Below are positions 8,566-15,985 of a stretch of DNA of 64,000 bases, piece after piece. This DNA is from Spirosoma radiotolerans. Its GTDB lineage: Bacteria; Bacteroidota; Bacteroidia; Cytophagales; Spirosomataceae. The position numbers and the translations under genes were made by a program. The notes below the pieces were generated by a model. That model made no database searches. It worked only from the letters and a program-made list of their open reading frames with translations, and was not told where the DNA came from. The first letter of the stretch is position 1; each line of letters begins with the position of its first letter. The stretch is from assembly GCF_000974425.1 (NCBI RefSeq), contig NZ_CP010429.1:6806001-6870000 (forward strand), in the 5' to 3' direction.

Positions 8566-8644
8566 AGTTTGTCGTTTACGGTTTGTCGTTCACACGTACC
8601 CTTAAGCGTTGGGTTAATAAACTACAAACTGTAAACGACAAACT
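8566..8644. repeat. Inverted repeat between nirD and the kinase gene
   Basis: Arms at 8566-8586 and 8624-8644 are 21 bases long and complementary except for one mismatch, with a 37-base loop. Each arm repeats the word GTTTGTCGTTTAC in part. It lies 12 bases after the nirD stop and may end or slow transcription into the kinase gene. It lacks a T run on the minus strand. Confidence 0.7.
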
Positions 8645-8655
8645 CGCTATAACGC

Positions 8656-9009
8656 TTACAGCCCAATATACACAATCCCATTTACTGCTTTAACCGGAAA
8701 CGTGTTTATTTCGTACCCGTCATCGTTTAGGCAGGCGCCCGTTTCAAGCGAGAATGTCTTCTTATGGAAGGGGCAGGCTACCTTGGGTTCTTCGCCCTGA
8801 CTACCGATCATGCCACGAGAGAGAACCATTTGTTGGCGGTGCGGACATTGATTATCGGTGGCATACCACTCGCCCCGACGGGTGAAGTTGAAAACGGCGA
8901 TTTGTCGGCCATTGAGCAGGACACAGGCACCGCCATCTTCGGGAATGTGATCGGTTGCACAGGCCGCATGCCAGGTGATTTTATTGTTATTTATGGTGAG
9001 CGTTTCCAT
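8656..9009 (-). CDS. nirD: Nitrite reductase small subunit NirD (Rieske-type)
   Basis: A 117-residue Rieske-fold protein. The cluster motifs are NQCPHRQQ near residue 55 and ACPFHKKTF near 79, giving Cys-x-His and Cys-x-x-His ligand sets. The Escherichia coli NirD lacks these ligands, so this version probably holds a real [2Fe-2S] cluster. It should work with NirB to reduce nitrite to ammonium in the cytoplasm with NAD(P)H. The gene is 106 bases downstream of nirB on the same strand. Confidence 0.92.
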   Translation of the reverse strand: METLTINNNKITWHAACATDHIPEDGGACVLLNGRQIAVFNFTRRGEWYATDNQCPHRQQMVLSRGMIGSQGEEPKVACPFHKKTFSLETGACLNDDGYEINTFPVKAVNGIVYIGL

Positions 9010-9115
9010 GATTATACAGGATGTTGGTTGAGGGGTGCCGGATCAGATCAGTAAACCCGACACCGCATGGTTTCTTAAAACGGTTTGAACGATGCGTACA
9101 CGTGGCTTTTGCCGC

Positions 9116-11635
9116 TTAAGCCCACTCTTTGGCCCGCTTCTGATCGCGCAGCGACTCAAATTGAATAGTTGGGTCTTTCTGCTCGGGTGCATTAACGAAG
9201 TGCGCAAACCGGGCACGGAGTGCCGGATTTTCGACGGCTTCTTTCCATTCGCACGTAAACGTATCGACCAGCAACTGCATCTCGCGCTCCAGCTCACCGG
9301 CAATACCTAACACATCATCCACAACAACAGCCCGCAGATACGTCATGCCGCCTTCCAGCTTGTTCAGCCAGGTCGCTGTGCGGGTGAGGGGATCGGCAGT
9401 TTTGATGTAGAACATCAAAAACCGGTCGATGTAGCGAATGCAGGTTTCCTTGTCGACATCGGAAGCGAGCAACTGAGCATGCTGGGGCTTGGAGCCGCCG
9501 TTGCCACCTACGTATAAATTCCACCCTTTTTCGGTCGCAATGATGCCAAAATCTTTGCTCTGCGCTTCAGCACATTCCCGAATACAGCCCGAAACCCCCG
9601 ACTTGATTTTGTGCGGAGATCGAACGCCCTTATACCGTTCCTCCACTTCAATAGCAAACGAAACCGAATCCTGGACGCCATACCGGCACCAGGTGCTGCC
9701 CACGCAGCTTTTCACGGTGCGCAGGGACTTGCCGTACGCGTGACCGCTTTCGAAACCAGCGGCTATGAGTTCTTCCCAAATGATGGGCAGATCGCCAACG
9801 TGTGCACCGAAGAGATCAATTCGCTGTCCCCCGGTAATCTTGGTGTAAAGGCCATATTTCTTGGCAACCTGACCAATCACGATCAACTTATCCGGGGTGA
9901 TTTCGCCACCCGGAATGCGGGGTACAACCGAATAGGTGCCGCCTTTCTGGATATTAGCCAGAAATCGGTCATTTGAATCCTGAATCGTGGCCCGTCCTTT
10001 CTCCAGAATGTTCTCGTTCCAGAGACTTGCCAGAATGGAGGCCACAGCGGGTTTACACACCTCGCACCCATCGCCTTTCCCGATATGGTCCAGCACAGCA
10101 CCGAATGTTTTAAGGCTATTGATTTTAACCAGATCCAGTAGCTCCTGTCGCGTGTAATCGAAGTGTTCGCAAAGGATATTCCGAACATAAACGCCTTTCT
10201 CCTTCAGAACACCCTGAATGATATCTTTCACCATGGGCGTGCATCCTCCGCAACCGGTACAGGCTTTGGTCGCTTTCTTGAGCGCATCGACGGTTGTATG
10301 ACCATTTTCGCCAATTTCATGGCAAAGCATGGCTTTAGTCACGGCTTCGCAGGAACAGATCAGCGCGTCGTCGGGTAAACCCATGACTCCGGCAGCAGAC
10401 CCGGCATCTTCACCTCCACGTGAACCCAAAATCAGATCTTCAGGATCAGGTGGGAGAATGGTTTTGTTCTTGCAGGTTTGCAGCAGCATGTTGTACTGGT
10501 CAGCATCGCCAACCAGAATGCCGCCCAGCAATTCTTTTCCATCCGTCGATATGTTGACGCGCTTATAAACGCCTTTCGCCTTGTTTTCGTAGACAATCGT
10601 TTTACAGTCCGATGCAAAGGGATCACCAAAAGAGCCCACGTCCGTGCCAATCAGCTTCAGCTTGGTTGACATATCGTACGGCTTGAACTCTTTTTCTGTG
10701 CCCGTCAGGCGAGCGGCTACCACCTCGGCCATTTCGTAGCCGGGCGCCACCAAACCATAAATCATATGGTGTGCCACGGCACATTCGCCAATGGCAAAGA
10801 TGGATGGGTCAGATGTTTGCAGGAAGTTATCGACCAGGATGCCCCCACGCGGGTGGGTCTCAATCCCTGACGCTTTGGCAAGCTCGTCGCGGGGGCGAAT
10901 GCCAGCAGATATAACCAGCATATCGACGTCAATACGTGACCCGTCGGCAAACTGCATCCCGGTAATGGCCTCATCGCCGGTAATTTCCTGTGTACTCTTC
11001 GACAGGTGAATGGTCAACCCCAGGGATTCCAGTTGCTGCTGTAAAATACCCGATCCGGCATCGTCAATCTGACGGGGCATCAGCCGGGGTGCAAATTCAA
11101 CGACGTGAGCTTCATCCAGACCCAGGTCGAGCAGCGCTTTGGCGGCTTCGAGACCTAACAAACCGCCACCCAAAACTGCCCCACGCCGTGCCTTGCGGGC
11201 GTAGGACTGAATAAGGTCGAGGTCTTCAATAGTGCGATACACAAACACGCCGTCTTTTTCCACACCGGCTACGGGCGGCACAAACGCCCCCGAACCCGTG
11301 GCCAGCACCAGATAGTCATAAGGTACTACGACACCGTGGTGTGAACGGACCTCTTTTCGCTCCCGGTCAATGTCTACGACCGGATCGGTGAGGTAGAGCG
11401 TAATAGCATTTTCGGCATACCAGCTTTGGGGCGCAAGTGTCAGATCGTCGGCTGTTTTACCATCGAAATAAGCACTTAAATGAACCCGGTCGTAGGCTAC
11501 GCGCGGTTCTTCTCCAAAAACCGTTATCGTAAATTGGTACCCATTTTTTTCTTTGGCTACTAATTTCTCGCAGAACTTGTAGCCTACCATGCCATTGCCA
11601 ATGACGACGACACGCCTGTTTTTGTTTGTGTTCAT
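9116..11635 (-). CDS. nirB: Nitrite reductase large subunit NirB
   Basis: An 839-residue siroheme enzyme that reduces nitrite to ammonium. Domains in order: an FAD site (VVVIGNGMVGYKF, 9-21), an NAD site (GAVLGGGLLGLEAAKAL, about 145-161), a BFD-like [2Fe-2S] segment (LICSCEAV...KACTGCGGC, about 425-470), a nitrite/sulfite reductase ferredoxin-like half domain, and the siroheme/[4Fe-4S] motifs KSCVGSTWCRYG and SGCIRECAEAQ near 640-690. All expected cluster cysteines are present and the length is normal for NirB. It is divergent from the siroheme methyltransferase gene across a 279-bp promoter region and heads the nirB-nirD-kinase-regulator run. Confidence 0.95.
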   Translation of the reverse strand: MNTNKNRRVVVIGNGMVGYKFCEKLVAKEKNGYQFTITVFGEEPRVAYDRVHLSAYFDGKTADDLTLAPQSWYAENAITLYLTDPVVDIDRERKEVRSHHGVVVPYDYLVLATGSGAFVPPVAGVEKDGVFVYRTIEDLDLIQSYARKARRGAVLGGGLLGLEAAKALLDLGLDEAHVVEFAPRLMPRQIDDAGSGILQQQLESLGLTIHLSKSTQEITGDEAITGMQFADGSRIDVDMLVISAGIRPRDELAKASGIETHPRGGILVDNFLQTSDPSIFAIGECAVAHHMIYGLVAPGYEMAEVVAARLTGTEKEFKPYDMSTKLKLIGTDVGSFGDPFASDCKTIVYENKAKGVYKRVNISTDGKELLGGILVGDADQYNMLLQTCKNKTILPPDPEDLILGSRGGEDAGSAAGVMGLPDDALICSCEAVTKAMLCHEIGENGHTTVDALKKATKACTGCGGCTPMVKDIIQGVLKEKGVYVRNILCEHFDYTRQELLDLVKINSLKTFGAVLDHIGKGDGCEVCKPAVASILASLWNENILEKGRATIQDSNDRFLANIQKGGTYSVVPRIPGGEITPDKLIVIGQVAKKYGLYTKITGGQRIDLFGAHVGDLPIIWEELIAAGFESGHAYGKSLRTVKSCVGSTWCRYGVQDSVSFAIEVEERYKGVRSPHKIKSGVSGCIRECAEAQSKDFGIIATEKGWNLYVGGNGGSKPQHAQLLASDVDKETCIRYIDRFLMFYIKTADPLTRTATWLNKLEGGMTYLRAVVVDDVLGIAGELEREMQLLVDTFTCEWKEAVENPALRARFAHFVNAPEQKDPTIQFESLRDQKRAKEWA

Positions 11636-11725
11636 AGTTAATTGTAACTATAGCATTGTGAAAACCCCGTTTTATTATTGTACTTTATTTATAAAATAGC
11701 CTTTTTCCTCCCAAAATAGGCTAGT

Positions 11726-11733
11726 CAAAAGTA
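11726..11733 (-). promoter_or_regulatory. Possible -7 element for nirB
   Basis: The plus-strand sequence CAAAAGTA reads TACTTTTG on the minus strand, matching the Bacteroidota -7 consensus TAnnTTTG. It would start transcription about 84 bases before the nirB ATG. No TTG lies 19 bases upstream of it, so the promoter may need an activator. Confidence 0.5.
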
Positions 11734-11808
11734 AGAGGTGTTTTTTGTAAATCCTAACGTATTATTCCGTTATAGGTTGATTATGAAACATATTTTTTCG
11801 AAAAAGAC

Positions 11809-11838
11809 TTGTTTTTAAGAATTTCATCTCTACTTTTG
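11809..11838 (+). promoter_or_regulatory. Bacteroidota-type promoter for the siroheme methyltransferase gene
   Basis: TTG at 11809-11811 is followed by exactly 19 bases and then TACTTTTG at 11831-11838. This matches the primary sigma-factor consensus TTG-N19-TAnnTTTG of Bacteroidota. The expected start of transcription is near 11845, giving a leader of about 70 bases. Its -7 octamer, TACTTTTG, is the same as the one on the opposite strand at 11726-11733, so both arms of the island share one control region. Confidence 0.7.
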
Positions 11839-11914
11839 ACCAAGAAACAGCGTATAGTTAAAATCGCTTGTTGATAGTATAATAGTACTATTCCAGTATA
11901 AACGGTAAAGTCAA

Positions 11915-12673
11915 ATGATGCCAAAGCTAACACTCGTGGGGGCGGGTCCCGGCGACGGCGAATTGATCACCTTAAAAGGGATCAGGGCGCTTCGGCAGGC
12001 AGATGTTGTTCTATATGACGATCTGGCCAACCACACATTACTGGAGTTTGCGCCCGAACAGGCACTGAAGATCTACGTAGGTAAACGGGCTGGTCAGGCG
12101 TCGTTGACGCAGGAAGAAATCAACGAGCTGATCGTTCGGTGTGCGCAGGAGCATAGTCATGTGGTTCGACTCAAAGGGGGCGATCCATACGTGTTTGGGC
12201 GTGGCTTTGAAGAACTCGAGTATGTACGGCGGTATGCTATTGACTGCGAGGTGGTGCCGGGCGTATCGAGTAGTATAGCCGTACCCGCTTCGCAGGGTAT
12301 TCCTGTGACGAGCCGGGGCGTAAGCGAGAGTTTCTGGGTCATTACCGGCACCACCCGAAATGGCGAACTTTCAGAAGATCTGTATCTGGCGGCTCAATCG
12401 AAAGCAACCGTTGTGGTGTTGATGGGCATGCGGAAAGTAAAGGAGATATGCGCTATTTTCTGCGAGGCCGGACGCGGTCATTTGCCCATGGCCATTGTGC
12501 AGAATGGGACGCGTGCCGATGAGCAGTGCGTGATTGGTCAGGTCTGGAATATACCACAGTTAGCGGCAGAGCAAGGCGTGGGGGCGCCCGCTGTGCTGGT
12601 CATTGGTGAAGTTGTCTCGTTGCATCCGTCGTATCTGGCGGAATCAATGCGAAATTTCTCCATGGCCTGCTGA
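11915..12673 (+). CDS. cobA: Uroporphyrinogen-III C-methyltransferase (SUMT)
   Basis: A 252-residue S-adenosylmethionine-dependent methyltransferase. Motifs are LVGAGPGDGELITLKG near residue 6, VVRLKGGDPYVFGRG near 80-94, and VPGVSSSIAVPASQGIPVTSRG near 110-131. It makes precorrin-2, the precursor of siroheme, which NirB requires. No oxidase/chelatase domain is attached, so the last steps to siroheme must be encoded elsewhere. The start is one of two adjacent ATG codons (11915 or 11918). Its place opposite nirB ties it to nitrite reduction rather than cobalamin synthesis. Confidence 0.93.
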   Translation: MMPKLTLVGAGPGDGELITLKGIRALRQADVVLYDDLANHTLLEFAPEQALKIYVGKRAGQASLTQEEINELIVRCAQEHSHVVRLKGGDPYVFGRGFEELEYVRRYAIDCEVVPGVSSSIAVPASQGIPVTSRGVSESFWVITGTTRNGELSEDLYLAAQSKATVVVLMGMRKVKEICAIFCEAGRGHLPMAIVQNGTRADEQCVIGQVWNIPQLAAEQGVGAPAVLVIGEVVSLHPSYLAESMRNFSMAC

Positions 12674-13026
12674 GGGACTGCTTACGGTTTTAAGGTATTC
12701 GGTGGCTGGCGTGTCAGAGTTCATGCGTGAGCCCACCGTAAACAGAAACCGAAAAAAGCCGATCCGGTGTGGGGGCACCTTTGGATCGGCCAAAACAGGG
12801 TTGTCTATGCGAAAAACACAAACGCTTCAAAGAAAATGAAAAAAACCAGGTAAAGCAAATCGGCGTCTTTCCGCCACTGGCCGCGCACCAGCCCGTCAGT
12901 CCTCTCTGTATCGCCTTCAGAGCCATCCGTCCGTTCTGTTACACACCTCCTTACCCAGTAGTTGGGTAGGTCCACTCACTGTTGTCTTTGCTATTCATTT
13001 TCTTCTTAATCTGATTGCCTATTCTC
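12674..13026. other. Intergenic stretch with hairpins, no gene seen
   Basis: This 353-base region between cobA and the porin holds no convincing gene; the short open frames overlap on both strands and resemble nothing I recognise. It contains a hairpin at 12758-12790 (listed separately) and a smaller inverted repeat around 12953-12968 centred on CCCAGTAGTTGGG. A TGTCTTTG at 12983-12990 weakly resembles a -7 element for the porin gene. Confidence 0.6.
12758..12790. terminator. Hairpin after cobA
   Basis: GCCGATCC (12758-12765) pairs with GGATCGGC (12783-12790), and inside it GGTG pairs with CACC. On the minus strand the stem is followed by six T, but no minus-strand gene is upstream. On the plus strand there is no T run. 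It could be a factor-assisted terminator of cobA or a leader structure of the porin operon. Confidence 0.45.
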
Positions 13027-14562
13027 ATGAAGTATACAATCAACCGATTGACCATTGCCTGTGTGTTGCTACTGGCGACCCGGTCAACAGGGGTCGCCCA
13101 GTTTTCGCTTGTTGGGCAACTCCGTACACGAACCGAACTCCGAAACGGGCTTGGTAATCTGGCGCCTAAAGATGCACCCGCAGCTTTTTTTACATCCCAG
13201 CGCACACGGCTCACATTCGGCTACAAATGGGATCGTATCCAGTTTCAGACCTCCATTCAGGATGTTCGGGTATGGGGGCAGGATGCGTCCACGATCAATA
13301 ACGCCGATGGTAACCGCCTGATGGTTCACGAAGCCTGGGCCGAAGTGACACTCATCAACAGGGCTGACACGACCATCAAATTCAGACCTATCGAAAACCT
13401 TTCGCTTAAAATTGGCCGTCAGGAGCTTGTGTACGATGATGTTCGGCTGTTAGGCAATCTTGACTGGCTCCAGCAGGGGCGTCGATTTGATGCCGCTTTG
13501 CTGAAAGCGCAGCATAGAGGCTGGGCTCTCGACCTTGGAGTTGGCTTTAATCAAAACACCGATGCGTTTGGTATGGTAGGAGACAACTACACACCGGGGA
13601 ACGTCCCCGCATCGGCTCTGTCGACCAAAAATGTGACGCTGGCGATTCCGGCCGGTTTCATTCCCACGGCCGGAAAGGGCGGTGCTCCGGTGCTGGCGAC
13701 GCCACTGAGCACAAACGGGCAGAACCAGCAATTCAAGTCGTTTCAGATGGCTTACCTGGCACACAAGTTTAACCAGACGAAGTTCTCAGCTTTACTCTTT
13801 AAGGATGATTTTCAGAAATACCGATCTGATTCGCTGGGGAGTGCGGCAGCCGGTTACGTATATGGCAGGCGTTACGATGTGGCAGGTACGAATTCGCGAG
13901 TAACGTATGGAGCCATGCTGATCGGCCAGCTGGGCGATGCCTCTTCTAAATTGGGCAAAGTGCAGTGGCAGGCGTTTGCCTACGGACAGAACGGCAAAGA
14001 CCGCGATGGCCTTAGTCTTAAAAAGGCGTACCACTACGGCGGTAACGTCATGTTCCAGAAAGGGTTGTTAAGCTTTGGCCCTGGCTACGAAGTACTTTCA
14101 GGAAACAATGCCACAACGATCCAATCGGGCGAAACCAGCCGCTTTGACCCACTATATGGTACTCCGCACCGCCATTGGGGCTATATGGATTATTTCTACG
14201 TAGGAACGGGGTCGCCGGCGGGTGGTTTGCAGGATGCCTTTCTGAAGTTCAAATACACTGGAATCCGTCTGACGACCACCTTCGATATGCACTATTTCGC
14301 GCTGGCCGCACCGACATACAACAAAATGCCCGATGCACCCATCGGCACGCTTCTGCCGAACAAACTGGGTATGGAATATGACTTCGTGGCCAATTATGCC
14401 CTCAGCCGATTTACGAGCCTGGAATTCGGCTATTCGATCATGAAGGGCACCAATAGCCTCGAATACACCAAGCAGGGCACGATGGATGAGAAAAATAAAC
14501 TCGGTACCTGGTCGTACCTGATGATCAACATCCGTCCAGATTTTCTGGCTACCAAACGGTAG
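13027..14562 (+). CDS. Outer-membrane porin of the alginate-export family, probable nitrate/nitrite channel
   Basis: A 511-residue protein with a signal peptide (MKYTINRLTIACVLLLATRSTGVAQ, cut near residue 25). The rest alternates polar and hydrophobic residues with many aromatic strand ends, as in a beta barrel. Segments such as LRTRTELRNGLG, IKIGRQELVYDDVRLLGNLDW-like text and a terminal strand ending in LMINIRPDFLATKR fit the alginate-export-type porin family. The ATG at 13027 is preferred over an upstream TTG at 13015 because it begins the signal peptide. It lies 48 bases before the NarK-type gene, so outer-membrane passage of nitrate is the likely job. The name alginate export reflects only the fold family. 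Confidence 0.75.
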   Translation: MKYTINRLTIACVLLLATRSTGVAQFSLVGQLRTRTELRNGLGNLAPKDAPAAFFTSQRTRLTFGYKWDRIQFQTSIQDVRVWGQDASTINNADGNRLMVHEAWAEVTLINRADTTIKFRPIENLSLKIGRQELVYDDVRLLGNLDWLQQGRRFDAALLKAQHRGWALDLGVGFNQNTDAFGMVGDNYTPGNVPASALSTKNVTLAIPAGFIPTAGKGGAPVLATPLSTNGQNQQFKSFQMAYLAHKFNQTKFSALLFKDDFQKYRSDSLGSAAAGYVYGRRYDVAGTNSRVTYGAMLIGQLGDASSKLGKVQWQAFAYGQNGKDRDGLSLKKAYHYGGNVMFQKGLLSFGPGYEVLSGNNATTIQSGETSRFDPLYGTPHRHWGYMDYFYVGTGSPAGGLQDAFLKFKYTGIRLTTTFDMHYFALAAPTYNKMPDAPIGTLLPNKLGMEYDFVANYALSRFTSLEFGYSIMKGTNSLEYTKQGTMDEKNKLGTWSYLMINIRPDFLATKR

Positions 14563-14610
14563 TCCTACCTAACCAACCTGTCAATCTCTAACCGTATAAA
14601 CCGTATTGTC

Positions 14611-15912
14611 ATGAATCCATCAACCAATAAACCACTGGAGTCTTTAAACATCTTCCGTTTTAGCGGTGTGCAGATGCGGACCTTCCACATCACATGGCTT
14701 ACCTTCTTTGTCTGTTTCTTTGGCTGGTTTGGCCTGGCTCCGCTGATGCCTGCCATCCGGGCCGATCTGGGCCTGACGAAACCACAGGTGGGCAACACGA
14801 TCATTGCAGCTGTGTCGGCTACGATCCTGGCCCGGCTGGTCGTCGGTCGGCTGTGCGATACCTGGGGACCGCGAAAAACCTACACCGCATTGCTCCTGTT
14901 GGGTGCCTTGCCGGTGATGTTCGTCGGACTGGCGCACGATTACACCACGTTCCTGTTGTTTCGCCTGGCCATTGGGGTCATTGGCGCGTCGTTCGTGATT
15001 ACGCAGTTTCATACGTCGATGATGTTTGCGCCCAAAATCAAAGGGACGGCCAATGCTGTGGCCGGTGGCTGGGGCAATCTGGGCGGTGGCATCACCCAAC
15101 TGGCCATGCCCGTCATTATGGCCGCCATTGTTGGGTTCGGCTACACCAAACCCGAAGCATGGCGCCTGGCGATGATCGTGCCGGGTGTTCTCATGCTCAT
15201 TATGGCGTTCGTTTATTACCGATTTACTCAGGATACGCCCGCTGGTAATGTTGATGAAATTGAGCGTTCCGTGGCAACGGGCGAAAAGGTGAGCTTCTGG
15301 GCGGCCTGCGCCGATATTCGTGTGTGGGCGCTGGCGTTGGCCTATGCCTGCTGCTTCGGAATGGAAATCACATTTGATGGTGTGGCTGCCCTTTATTTCT
15401 TCGACAACTTCAAGCTGGAGGAAACGCAGGCGGGTTTCTGGGCTATGCTCTTTGGGGGCATGAACATTTTTGCCCGTGCGCTCGGCGGTATTGTAGCCGA
15501 TAAAGTTGGTAACAAATACGGTATGCGGGGTAAGGGTATTTTGCTGGCAGGTATGCTGGTGCTGGAAGGCGTTGGTATCATGTTGTTCGCGCAAGCGGGG
15601 AGCCTGCCAATGGCGATTCTGTCCATGATCACCTTCGCCCTGTTCCTGAAAATGTCGAATGGCAGTACCTACGCCATTGTCCCGTTCGTGAACCCCAAAG
15701 CCGTTGGTGTTATATCCGGTGTGGTTGGTGCCGGGGGCAACCTGGGTGGTATGCTCATGGCCTTCCTATTTAAATCACAATCAATCAGTTACGGTCAGGC
15801 TTTCCTGTATATTGGCTGCGCCGTAGCGGCTGCGGGGCTCCTTTTGTTCCTGGTCAATTTCAGTAAATCAGTTGTTGTCGAACCGGCCGAAGCCGAATTA
15901 CAGACAGCTTAA
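14611..15912 (+). CDS. NarK/NasA-type nitrate/nitrite MFS transporter
   Basis: A 433-residue protein with twelve predicted transmembrane helices. Two glycine-rich nitrate signature segments are present: GGWGNLGGGITQLAMP in the fifth helix region and GVVGAGGNLGGMLMAF in the eleventh. A conserved Arg follows the first in YTKPEAWRLAMIVPG. These features mark the nitrate/nitrite porter branch of the major facilitator superfamily. It should move nitrate inward by proton symport or exchange it for nitrite. The gene is between the porin and the nitrate reductase on the same strand. Confidence 0.93.
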   Translation: MNPSTNKPLESLNIFRFSGVQMRTFHITWLTFFVCFFGWFGLAPLMPAIRADLGLTKPQVGNTIIAAVSATILARLVVGRLCDTWGPRKTYTALLLLGALPVMFVGLAHDYTTFLLFRLAIGVIGASFVITQFHTSMMFAPKIKGTANAVAGGWGNLGGGITQLAMPVIMAAIVGFGYTKPEAWRLAMIVPGVLMLIMAFVYYRFTQDTPAGNVDEIERSVATGEKVSFWAACADIRVWALALAYACCFGMEITFDGVAALYFFDNFKLEETQAGFWAMLFGGMNIFARALGGIVADKVGNKYGMRGKGILLAGMLVLEGVGIMLFAQAGSLPMAILSMITFALFLKMSNGSTYAIVPFVNPKAVGVISGVVGAGGNLGGMLMAFLFKSQSISYGQAFLYIGCAVAAAGLLLFLVNFSKSVVVEPAEAELQTA

Positions 15913-15914
15913 AA

Positions 15915-15976
15915 AATGATGAATGCTAAATGATGAGTTCAAATCGACCACAATTCATCATTTAGCATTCATCATT
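15915..15976. repeat. Perfect 22-bp inverted repeat between narK and nitrate reductase genes
   Basis: Arms at 15915-15936 and 15955-15976 are exact reverse complements, with an 18-base loop. The arms are built from ATGATGAATGC-like words. It starts 2 bases after the transporter stop and ends 9 bases before the reductase ATG, so it fills the whole gap and could tune read-through or translation. Confidence 0.85.
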
Positions 15977-15985
15977 ACCAATCTT

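Noticed and set aside
12714-12926. Minus-strand open frame in the cobA-porin gap
   Set aside because: Basic, low in structure and overlapped on both strands; it only exists because the region lacks stops.
14644-15594. Long minus-strand frame opposite the nitrate transporter
   Set aside because: Shadow of the transporter gene; composition is His/Gln/Arg-rich with no domain.
15923-15985. Longer start for the nitrate reductase fusion
   Set aside because: It would be translated from an inverted repeat; the ATG at 15986 sits right before the iron-sulfur motif.
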